Part shown: positions 25,364 through 32,385 of the stretch, one piece after another
Layout of the letters: the number at the start of each line of letters is the position of its first letter
Position numbering within the stretch: the first letter of the stretch is position 1
Source of the DNA: Azonexus sp.
Lineage (GTDB): Bacteria; Pseudomonadota; Gammaproteobacteria; Burkholderiales; Rhodocyclaceae
Length of the DNA stretch: 64,000 bases
Direction: 5' to 3'
Assembly (NCBI GenBank): GCA_031274715.1
Contig: JAISPT010000039.1
Location: forward strand, 1 to 64,000
Notes under the pieces: generated by a model
What the model was told of the DNA's origin: nothing
What the model saw: the letters and a program-made list of their open reading frames with translations, nothing else
Databases searched by the model: none
Program-made: the position numbers and the translations under genes

Positions 25364-27186
25364 TACTTCACCCTCCGCAGTTCCGCAACGCCGTCATGCG
25401 TTCCGGTGGCAGCCGGCGCGTTGCCCCACTGATCGGCCCAGGACTGCGGCACATGGCCAGCCGGGAAGGCTTCTGTGATCTGGCGGTAGAGGTCGGTCGG
25501 CGCGGCATCGCCCAAGCGCTCCTTGATGCCGCGCACGGCCTCCGGAACGGTGAGCATGATCTGCACGGTGGTCGCCGCCCGTTGCAGGCTCTGCACCTGC
25601 GGCGTCTGCACTTCGCCTGCCTCTGGCAGCAGGCGCTGCGGCAGGTCGGCCTTGCCGAGATGCGAGTGCGCCACGATGCCCTTGCCGTCGTTGAGGTGGC
25701 CGAACGGTCGCGCCTGCTTGGCGCGCTGCTGCTCGGCGCCATCCGCCGTGGTGCCATCTCCCCAGGCAACGGCGGCCAGGGTGTTGGCGGCACGCTCGCT
25801 GGCCGTCTGCGGCGTGCGGGCGAATTCATCACCGGCAACCGGCGCCGACAGCGGCCGGCCGTAGTCGTCGAATTCGCGCTCAGGCGAAACCTGAACCTGC
25901 AGCGGCTCCGCGCCCAGGCGCTCGATCTCGACGCGCAAGGCGCCCTGCTGCAGCAGCAATGGCGTGATGCGCACCTTCTGGCCGTTGCCGAGGAATTCAG
26001 CCCAGGGCCGCAGATCGTAACGAGCCGATTTGCCAAGCTCCGGATGCGCGAAACTGATCTGCAGGTTGCGCACGATCCGCGTCAGTTCCTGGCCGGCCAT
26101 GAACCACTGGCAGACCTCGCGCGGCGGCATCGCCACCAGCGCGCCGGGGTGGTGCATGATGAGATTCCACAAGTCATCGCGGACCATCGGCTCGCCGCTG
26201 GCGCGGGTCAGGCGGCAGTCGACGTGGGCGATGGCGTTGGCGTTGTAGTCACGGACCCAGGCGGATGCGGCGGCGTTGAGTTGCGCCACGCTATCCACCG
26301 GCTCGAAGCGCAGACGGCTCTCGAAGTGAGTCTCGACCAGGTTGTTTCCCTGCTCGACACCGCCCTTGGCCCAGGAATGTCCGACCGCGTGAGTCTGATG
26401 GTCGACGCCAAGCGCATCCAACAGGGTGCGGATCGAATAGCTGGTGTTCGCGCTGCCCTTGTCCCATAGCAGCAGGCGCGGTACGCCATGCGAAACACGC
26501 TCAGGATACTGTCCCCAGGTGTGGAGCAAGAATTCGTAAAGGCTCGCCTGATTCTCGCCGGCCGCCTCGTAGTAGCGCACATCGATACTGCCGCTGGCAT
26601 GGTCGTAGCGGACGTAGCGCCAGACCTTGAGGCGCACCTTGTCAATGGCGGCCGGCTTGTTCTTGTAGAACTCCTCGTCGCGCATGATGGCCTGGCCCTT
26701 TGGTGTGTAGTAGATCAGGCACAGCGAGGGGTCAATCTGGTGCAGGTGGTTGGGGTGCAGGCTGCGCAGCGTGATGGTGTTGCGAGCCGCCTGCTGCGAT
26801 TTCGCATCCATCCGGTGCTGGCGTAGCAGGGAATTGATGCGACCTTCCGACAGCGGTACCGCGATGCCGTTGCTATGAGCGATGTTCATGGCCACCGCCG
26901 TCGGCAGCGTTTCCTTGCCGTTGCCGCGTATGCCTTCGCGCTTGGCGCTGGCAATGAAATGCAGGGTTTCTTCCGGCAGCGCGGTACACCCGGCGTCGGC
27001 GCGCTTCTTGCGGCCCGTGTCATAGCCAGCGTGCCGGCGCAGCCAAGCGTAGACCGTGCCGTAGCTTTTGCCGGTGCGGTCGGCGAAGCCTTGCACCAGG
27101 CCAGTGGCCGCCCCATGCGGCGCGGCCTGAACCTGGTCGCGCAGGGCGAACAGTTCTTGCAGCAGATCGGGAGCGAGGCGGGCCAT
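25363..27186 (-). CDS. MuA-type DDE transposase
   Basis: Catalyses strand transfer for integration and replicative transposition. The 607-residue product has an N-terminal helical DNA-binding region (TGKSYGTVYAWLRRH), an RNase-H-like catalytic core with Asp152 (HQIDPSL), Asp242 (LLLWDKGSAN) and Glu278 (GGVEQGNN), and a long C-terminal region with a Mu-type β-barrel and ATPase-contact tail. The second Asp and Glu are 35 residues apart, as in the D,D-35-E class. All three catalytic residues are present, so the element is probably active. Confidence 0.94.
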   Translation of the reverse strand: MARLAPDLLQELFALRDQVQAAPHGAATGLVQGFADRTGKSYGTVYAWLRRHAGYDTGRKKRADAGCTALPEETLHFIASAKREGIRGNGKETLPTAVAMNIAHSNGIAVPLSEGRINSLLRQHRMDAKSQQAARNTITLRSLHPNHLHQIDPSLCLIYYTPKGQAIMRDEEFYKNKPAAIDKVRLKVWRYVRYDHASGSIDVRYYEAAGENQASLYEFLLHTWGQYPERVSHGVPRLLLWDKGSANTSYSIRTLLDALGVDHQTHAVGHSWAKGGVEQGNNLVETHFESRLRFEPVDSVAQLNAAASAWVRDYNANAIAHVDCRLTRASGEPMVRDDLWNLIMHHPGALVAMPPREVCQWFMAGQELTRIVRNLQISFAHPELGKSARYDLRPWAEFLGNGQKVRITPLLLQQGALRVEIERLGAEPLQVQVSPEREFDDYGRPLSAPVAGDEFARTPQTASERAANTLAAVAWGDGTTADGAEQQRAKQARPFGHLNDGKGIVAHSHLGKADLPQRLLPEAGEVQTPQVQSLQRAATTVQIMLTVPEAVRGIKERLGDAAPTDLYRQITEAFPAGHVPQSWADQWGNAPAATGTHDGVAELRRVK

Positions 27187-27191
27187 GATGC

Positions 27192-28112
27192 TTACTCCGC
27201 CTGGTAGGCGCCGAGGGTCTTGTCGTAGGTGACGCGCTCTTTCTGGACGTTGCGCTCGGCCTGGGATAGCGCCTGTTCGTAGGCTTCCGCCACATGCGCC
27301 AGCGCTGCCTCGTACTTTGGCCGCTGGTCTTCCGGCAGCGTCTGCGCCACCTCGAACAGCGTGATGCGGCAGGTTTCCAGTTCGCTGATGCCAGTGGCGA
27401 TCTTGCGCCCGGCGGCGGCGACCTGGTCGGTAATGGGTATCAGCGCGTCAGGCCAATCGGTGTCGGCCACGATCTTTTTCTTGAGCTGCACCTGCAGGCC
27501 GGTGAGCTTCTGTTGTGTCTTGTCGAGCACGGCGTCCTTGGCATCCAGATCGCAGCGCAACTCGCGCAGCGCCGCCCGCAGTTCCTTGACACTCATGGTC
27601 GCCACGTCGTCGAGCGTCAATTCTCCGGTCTGTCCGGTGAGTTCGAGTTCTTCGATTTGCTCGTCGTCGAGTACGAGCATCTCGAAGAGCTTTGTTTGTG
27701 AGCCGATGGCGTCGGTCAAATGATGCGTCGACGCAACATTTGAGAACTTAGTGGCCGCCTGCATGAACCGGACGGCAACCGAACGATCCAGCCCGAGCAC
27801 ATCAAGACGTGCGACAAACTGACCGTGCTCGCAAGCCTCTTTCAGCACACGCAGCCCGCGCCCGACTTCGAGGCAAGCCTCGACGCTGCGCCGCATGTTA
27901 GCTGCGATGTCGCGCTGGATCAGGTCGGGGTCGGTGCAATCCGCAGGCAGTTGATAGCCGAGCGTGGCCGCCACGGCGCGTACAGTAGTATCGCGTTGCG
28001 CTTCCATGACCGCCAGTTGATTGGCGGCCTCGACCATCGCCGGCAAGCCGGATAGGTCGGCGGCAGGGGTGGCGTGTGAATCGTTATCGATGACGACGGG
28101 CTTGCGGGCCAT
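27192..28112 (-). CDS. DUF3102-like early phage protein
   Basis: A 306-residue largely helical protein between the regulators and the transposase. Residues ~75-125 (VEACLEVGRGLRVLKEACEHGQFVARL, then SVAVRFMQAATKF) resemble DUF3102-type proteins that recur near phage and plasmid replication genes. The C-terminal half is a charged coiled coil. Start 28112 has an AAAGGAAG ribosome site; the frame extends to 28469 but the first part overlaps the HTH gene. Possible role: partner of the transposition machinery. Confidence 0.6.
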   Translation of the reverse strand: MARKPVVIDNDSHATPAADLSGLPAMVEAANQLAVMEAQRDTTVRAVAATLGYQLPADCTDPDLIQRDIAANMRRSVEACLEVGRGLRVLKEACEHGQFVARLDVLGLDRSVAVRFMQAATKFSNVASTHHLTDAIGSQTKLFEMLVLDDEQIEELELTGQTGELTLDDVATMSVKELRAALRELRCDLDAKDAVLDKTQQKLTGLQVQLKKKIVADTDWPDALIPITDQVAAAGRKIATGISELETCRITLFEVAQTLPEDQRPKYEAALAHVAEAYEQALSQAERNVQKERVTYDKTLGAYQAE

Positions 28113-28123
28113 GAAACTTCCTT

Positions 28124-28423
28124 TCAGTTGGTGAGGCGCTGCTTGATGTTCTGAAGACGTTCTTCCGCCGCGTCGAGACCGCGCAGAATGGAGACGGCGT
28201 GCCTGGCGATATGGACGGACGGGCGAATGCGGCCGGTTTCCGGGATGCGCTCGGCGAAGCCCTTTTCTTCCAGGGTGGCGACGTAGCGGGTGATGGCGCT
28301 GGGGTCGAGGCCGGTGATCTTCGACAGGTCCGTGGCGGTCAGGCCGTTGGCAAAATGACCAAGCAGCGCGGCCAGCACGTCGAGCACCTTTCCGGCGGAT
28401 TGGGCGGTTTTGGAGGTGGTCAT
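28124..28423 (-). CDS. Small IclR/MarR-like helix-turn-helix protein
   Basis: A 99-residue protein with a winged-helix pattern: VLDVLAALLGHFANGLTATDLSKITGLDPSAITRYVATL, then a wing ending at residue ~70. It resembles only the DNA-binding half of IclR-family regulators, without an effector domain. Located directly downstream of the Ner-like gene, it is likely an early regulator. The ATG at 28423 gives the complete domain. Confidence 0.65.
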   Translation of the reverse strand: MTTSKTAQSAGKVLDVLAALLGHFANGLTATDLSKITGLDPSAITRYVATLEEKGFAERIPETGRIRPSVHIARHAVSILRGLDAAEERLQNIKQRLTN

Positions 28424-28446
28424 AAAAGTGCGAAACGGTGTTAAAT

Positions 28447-28635
28447 TCAGTCGGCGACCGGCAGACCAAGGGCGATGCGCACCTCGCGCCCCTCGCCGTA
28501 GTTGCCGATGCGCAGGCCGCGCACCACGTCGCTGACGGTGCGGTAGCGGAATCCGTGCTCGGCGGCGAACTGCTTCAAGGTTTTGCCCTGCTGGCGCAGC
28601 CGGTGCTTGATCTGGTTGGCGGTTGGCTTGTTCAT
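28447..28635 (-). CDS. ner: Ner-like early negative regulator
   Basis: A 62-residue basic protein made almost entirely of a HTH (NQIKHRLRQQGKTLKQFAAEHGFRYRTVSDVVRG). Mu Ner is a small Cro-like repressor encoded as the first early gene, divergent from the c repressor, and shuts down both promoters. Size, fold and position match. No good ribosome site is visible before the ATG, which lies close to the promoter. Confidence 0.75.
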   Translation of the reverse strand: MNKPTANQIKHRLRQQGKTLKQFAAEHGFRYRTVSDVVRGLRIGNYGEGREVRIALGLPVAD

Positions 28636-28667
28636 GGCGTCGCTGTGATTGGCTGTTGATGATTGTT

Positions 28668-28696
28668 ACTATGGGTAATTTTTTACCCATAGTCAA
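28668..28696 (-). promoter_or_regulatory. Early promoter overlapping a palindromic operator
   Basis: A perfect palindrome with 11-base arms, ACTATGGGTAA and TTACCCATAGT around TTTT, spans 28668-28693 in the only gap between the divergent Ner-like and repressor genes. On the minus strand, TTGACT (28696-28691) and CATAGT (28673-28668) are spaced 17 bp, a good sigma-70 promoter for the leftward early operon. Its -35 and -10 lie at the two edges of the palindrome. A third half site TTACCCAT sits at 28717-28724 inside the repressor gene. Binding by repressor and/or Ner is inferred. Confidence 0.75.
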
Positions 28697-28704
28697 GGGG
28701 GTTT

Positions 28705-29154
28705 ATGAGTTTGTTTTTACCCATCGGCGCGCGGCTTAAAGAAGAACGAGATCGGATCGGCTTGAGCCAGACGGAGTTCGCCGAATTGGCTGGAGTAACG
28801 CGGAAAACGCTGTATGGCTACGAGGCTGGAGAGAGAGCGCCGGATGCCGCTTGCTTGAATATTTGGGCCGGGCGCGGGCTTGATGTTCTCTATGTGATTA
28901 CTGGCCAGCGTCAAGGCCACGGCATTGGCGAATCGGCCGTGCATCAAGCGGTGCTCGACGCCGTCGAGTTGTTGTCGCTCGAAAAAAAGGTCGACGCGGA
29001 TCAGCTCGCCCGTGCCGTCACCAAGTTAGCTGTACGGTCGCCAACTCCGAGTAACGGCCCCCATCAGGGAATCGGCAAACAAGTCAACATCACGGCTAGC
29101 GGCCCAAGAGCGCAAGCGGCCGGACGGAAAATAGTTAATAAGAGAGATGCATGA
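28705..29154 (+). CDS. Phage repressor, XRE-type HTH
   Basis: A 149-residue lysogeny repressor candidate. Residues ~7-62 form an XRE HTH (IGARLKEERDRIGLSQTEFAELAGVTRKTLYGYEAGERAP). The C-terminal part has no LexA-like peptidase residues, so SOS-driven autocleavage is not expected. It is divergent from the early operon across a palindromic operator, and an AGGGGG precedes the ATG. The stop overlaps the next ATG, so its synthesis is coupled to the ORF6C-like membrane protein. Confidence 0.85.
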   Translation: MSLFLPIGARLKEERDRIGLSQTEFAELAGVTRKTLYGYEAGERAPDAACLNIWAGRGLDVLYVITGQRQGHGIGESAVHQAVLDAVELLSLEKKVDADQLARAVTKLAVRSPTPSNGPHQGIGKQVNITASGPRAQAAGRKIVNKRDA

Positions 29155-29852
29155 AGAGAATCAATGTAGAGGCGTCTGACGGTGGCCAATCCGCCGCGAA
29201 CGACATCAACAACGCCCCCGAAGCACAGACGCAAATCAATCAAAGCATCGTCTATCTGCATGGATCACAACCACCGCGCGAGCAATCCGGCAAGGAGGCC
29301 AGACCGCTGGTATCAGCGCAGCGTCGCCAGCTCAACCAACTTGTGAAAGAAGTAGCTGAAACGACCGGTGACGATCCGCGTGAGGTCTGGAGCGCAATCC
29401 ATCGAATCGCCATGGTGGAGAGCATCGATCAGATTACCGCCGAGCAATTCACAGACTGCGAGAACCATCTGCAGGGACGGCTCGCCGAAGCCAAAGAGGT
29501 ATCGGAATGTAGCCGGCTCGCTGGTCGCATTCTGCGCCTGGACAATGCTCGGCGGCAGAAGGCCGAGGCGCACGCCATGTCGCTGTACGGAACCTCTCGC
29601 TTCGTAAGCCTCAACCGCGATCAGCTGCTCACCGTGCTGCGCGAGGTCAGCAGTCCGCAGGAGGTAACGTGCGAGCATGACTGCACCGCGTGCCGACAGA
29701 CGCAGCGGGAAGAATTCGAGCGCGCTGCGATCGAGCATGAGAAAGCCATGGCCAAGGCGCGGCACAGTGCCAGATGGCGCGGATGGTTGCACGTTGCTAT
29801 CGCGATCGTGGCTGGGTATTTTGCCGGGCAAGCGGTAGCGATGCTGAGGTGA
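29151..29852 (+). CDS. ORF6C-like protein with C-terminal membrane anchor
   Basis: A 233-residue protein translated from an ATG overlapping the repressor stop (ATGA). Residues ~53-115 (VSAQRRQLNQLVKEVAETTG... IDQITAEQFTDCENHL) resemble the ORF6C domain of phage regulatory proteins. A Cys-rich stretch CEHDCTAC (174-181) precedes a charged helix and a terminal transmembrane segment (WLHVAIAIVAGYFAGQAVAML, ~212-232). Most of it should face the cytoplasm. Coupling to the repressor suggests a lysogeny-control or exclusion role; this is inference. Confidence 0.6.
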   Translation: MKRINVEASDGGQSAANDINNAPEAQTQINQSIVYLHGSQPPREQSGKEARPLVSAQRRQLNQLVKEVAETTGDDPREVWSAIHRIAMVESIDQITAEQFTDCENHLQGRLAEAKEVSECSRLAGRILRLDNARRQKAEAHAMSLYGTSRFVSLNRDQLLTVLREVSSPQEVTCEHDCTACRQTQREEFERAAIEHEKAMAKARHSARWRGWLHVAIAIVAGYFAGQAVAMLR

Positions 29853-29902
29853 ACGCGTAGGCTTGATACGGAAGAATATTTCAACGTTATGGAACGTCCG
29901 CC

Positions 29903-30511
29903 ATGAGAACGTTTGCCACAGCCCTTGTCATTCTTGCTACCACACTGCCTGCTCACGCGCTATATCGTTGCGACGTAAACGGCAAAATTGTGTATCAGGG
30001 AACATCGTGCGATGAATCAGGGAAAAAACCTCAATATCGTTGCAATATAAATGGTCAGGTCGTGTATCAGGAAACGTCGTGTGTTGTACCAGGCGGAAAG
30101 GCCCTACCCGATTACGGCAAGATGACGACGCAAGAACTGCAAGCGCACTTTGAACAAGAACGCGCCGCCGCCGAACAAGCCAAGCCGCCACCAAAGACTG
30201 CGGTTCAGGGACAGGTTGGTGCCGCCAAGCCAGTGGCCGTTGATCGTTCCAACGATCGCATGTGGATTATCCAGAACGAAGATCTGATTCGCCGCCGCAT
30301 GCGTGATCCAGGCAGCGCGTCTTTCCGCGATAGCTATGTATCAAGAAATTCCGGATCACCCGTCGTCTGTGGCTACGTCAATGGGAAAAATGGGTTTGGC
30401 GGCTATACCGGGTTTCAGCGTTTCGTTTCTGCTGGCAACGTCGTGCAGGTTATCGAGTCGCCCATGAAATCTGGAGAGATGGACGAACTATGGCGAAATT
30501 TGTGCGACTAG
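29903..30511 (+). CDS. Exported protein with two DUF4124-like repeats
   Basis: A 202-residue protein with a clear signal peptide (TFATALVILATTLPAHA, cleavage near residue 19). Two short repeats follow, YRCDVNGKIVYQGTSC and YRCNINGQVVYQETSC, resembling the DUF4124 envelope motif and probably each disulfide-bonded. A charged linker leads to a C-terminal domain with RRRMRDPGSASFRDSYV and VCGYVNGKNGFGGYTGFQRF. It lies in the accessory cassette downstream of the repressor and may be expressed in the lysogen. Function unknown; a cell-surface conversion role is possible. Confidence 0.7.
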   Translation: MRTFATALVILATTLPAHALYRCDVNGKIVYQGTSCDESGKKPQYRCNINGQVVYQETSCVVPGGKALPDYGKMTTQELQAHFEQERAAAEQAKPPPKTAVQGQVGAAKPVAVDRSNDRMWIIQNEDLIRRRMRDPGSASFRDSYVSRNSGSPVVCGYVNGKNGFGGYTGFQRFVSAGNVVQVIESPMKSGEMDELWRNLCD

Positions 30512-30521
30512 AAAAGTCAGT

Positions 30522-30827
30522 ATGAATAATTTACTTAGAATCATCAGCGCTAACCTAGTAGTAGCCATACTCCTCATCGCCTGTTTCCATCCTCTCGCCG
30601 AAGCCCGCTCCTCCGCTGCTGTCCGCGCCTTCAAGCGCGCCGCTCCCTGTCCTGAAACGGGCGTCACACGCGGATCGTGCCACGGCTGGCAGGTGGATCA
30701 CATCGTCCCGCTTTGCGCTGGCGGCGCCGACACGCCGAGCAACATGCAGTGGCTGGCTGTCGAAGACCACAAGGCCAAGACGCGCAAGGATGTCAGGTCT
30801 TGCCGGTTGAAGAAAAAAGTCGGATGA
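30522..30827 (+). CDS. Exported HNH-type endonuclease
   Basis: A 101-residue protein with an N-terminal signal-type helix (LLRIISANLVVAILLIACF) and a compact HNH motif: WQVDHIVPLCAGGAD (Asp59, His60), NMQWL (Asn74) and EDHKAKT (His83). Cysteines at 43, 53, 65 and 94 could form disulfides in the periplasm. LIAC at 18-21 is a weak lipobox, so a lipoprotein form cannot be excluded. An exported nuclease encoded in the lysogenic region could cut incoming phage DNA in the periplasm, which is speculation. Confidence 0.78.
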   Translation: MNNLLRIISANLVVAILLIACFHPLAEARSSAAVRAFKRAAPCPETGVTRGSCHGWQVDHIVPLCAGGADTPSNMQWLAVEDHKAKTRKDVRSCRLKKKVG

Positions 30828-30851
30828 ATCGTAACCACAGGGGGAACACGT

Positions 30852-31895
30852 ATGACCACTGAGATGACCACTGAGCTCCAAGCGCCGCCTCCACTGAACA
30901 TCGCAAGTGAAAACGATGCCGCGCGCCTGTTGGAACAGGCGCTGCGCGGCGAATTGTCGCTGGAACCAGGCCAGACGCTTGTATTCGAGGCTTGGCCGAC
31001 AATCACGATAAAGCTGGACGGCCCCGCATATCACGGTACTATCACGGCAGCCACCGCCAAGGCGTTGGTGGAATTGCAGTCTGCAATGGACCATGCGTAC
31101 TTGCGTTTGACGCGGCCCAGTGGCCGACGCTTGACCGATGATGAAAAGTGCAAGACGATGATCGTTGCCAAGGTGGACAAAGGCAGCACGTTGTTCACCG
31201 TGGATATGAATCCAGCGCTCAACCACTTGATTGATACCCTTTCGACCAGAATGAGTCCAACCGAAATCGCCACTACTGTTCTTGGCTTGGGGTTGATCGT
31301 CGGCGCGACGGTTGTGGTCAAGCAGTACGTCAAATCGCGGGCCGACCGGGTTATGAATGATGCTCAGTTGGCTTCAAAGATAGCGATGTCGGAGCAAGAA
31401 ACCAAACGGCTCCAGGTCGTGACGGAAGCGATGAACCGACAGCCCGGACTCAAACGGGCGCTGGAAGATTTCGATGATGCGCGCGACGAGGTACTGCGCA
31501 GTGCGGCGGATACGAATACCGTGGATATCAGCGGCGTTGTTTTGACAGGCGAAGAGGCGCGCACGTTGCCTCGTCAGCCCCGTGAAACTGCCGTGGAAAT
31601 GCAACTCAATGGGGTCTACGTCATCTGTGGCATCGACTGGGAAAGCGGCTTTGAAAGGGTTCGCTTCGAGTTGCGCGGCCAGGATCGGCAGGCGCTGAAG
31701 TTCACCGCAACCCTGAATACGCATTCATTGCTGCCAGAAGACAAGGAACTTCTTCAGGCCGCCGAGTGGGATCGCAAGCCGGTGTACATGTCGATCAACG
31801 CAAGGAGGCTGCGTGGCGACATTACCAGCGCCGTGATCGTCGGCTTCGACTGGTCTCGTTTACGCGACGAACCACCTGAATCAGACGCCGGATAG
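30852..31895 (+). CDS. Accessory membrane protein of unknown family
   Basis: A 347-residue protein with no domain I can name. An N-terminal β-rich region (~40-120, with LVFEAWPTITIKLDG and KGSTLFTVDMNP) precedes one likely transmembrane helix (IATTVLGLGLIVGATVVV, ~139-156), a helical stretch ~160-205 and a C-terminal β-rich domain (~215-340). It has a good AGGGGG ribosome site and is the last gene before the capsid operon. Position among phage accessory genes suggests superinfection exclusion, defence or lysogenic conversion. After it, 31896-32109 shows no gene. Confidence 0.6.
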   Translation: MTTEMTTELQAPPPLNIASENDAARLLEQALRGELSLEPGQTLVFEAWPTITIKLDGPAYHGTITAATAKALVELQSAMDHAYLRLTRPSGRRLTDDEKCKTMIVAKVDKGSTLFTVDMNPALNHLIDTLSTRMSPTEIATTVLGLGLIVGATVVVKQYVKSRADRVMNDAQLASKIAMSEQETKRLQVVTEAMNRQPGLKRALEDFDDARDEVLRSAADTNTVDISGVVLTGEEARTLPRQPRETAVEMQLNGVYVICGIDWESGFERVRFELRGQDRQALKFTATLNTHSLLPEDKELLQAAEWDRKPVYMSINARRLRGDITSAVIVGFDWSRLRDEPPESDAG

Positions 31896-32109
31896 CAAAA
31901 TCACACGATCGCGCTCAGGGCGATTCCGTTTCATCTTGCTGCGCGTCGGGACGGGAGATAATGTTCGCGGCCAGCGCGAACGTTCGCAAGGCGCTTTCTG
32001 CCGTATTCCTGCGACTGCCTAACCAGCTAAACCGCCCGCTGCTGCCCCCCTGACCAACTGATACACCGCCCGGCATCCTGCCAGCACTTATTGCTGACAG
32101 GAGATGGGC

Positions 32110-32385
32110 ATGTCCGAAGAAAAGACCACCGCGCCGCCGGCGAAGCAAACCACCGCGCCGAAATCCACTACCGCCAAGCCACTGCCGGGCGTCGTGGAAC
32201 TGACCAAGGCCGACGCCGCCAGCGCTGTATCACGCCATGTGCCTGTACGCGGCAAGGACGGCAAGCCGACGGGCAAGATGGAAGCCGTGGTGGTGGCCGA
32301 GGATGAAGTCCTCGACTTCGCCGTGCGCGGCAGCATCGTTACCGTCATCACGGTCGACGGCCAGCGCCTGACGGGTGCCCTGTGA
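32110..32385 (+). CDS. Small phage protein before the capsid gene
   Basis: A 91-residue protein with a low-complexity Thr/Pro/Lys-rich N terminus (MSEEKTTAPPAKQTTAP) and a β-rich C-terminal half (VVVAEDEVLDFAVRGSIVTVITVDGQRL). I chose the second ATG at 32110, since the AGGAG lies 7 bases before it; the ATG at 32104 is too close. The stop overlaps the protease-capsid start (GTGAAA). Possible head decoration or scaffold accessory; not recognised. Confidence 0.6.
   Translation: MSEEKTTAPPAKQTTAPKSTTAKPLPGVVELTKADAASAVSRHVPVRGKDGKPTGKMEAVVVAEDEVLDFAVRGSIVTVITVDGQRLTGAL

Noticed and set aside
31915..32148. 77-codon minus-strand frame between the accessory cassette and the capsid operon.
   Set aside because: No ribosome site, overlaps the start of a better supported plus-strand gene, and the sequence is low-complexity.
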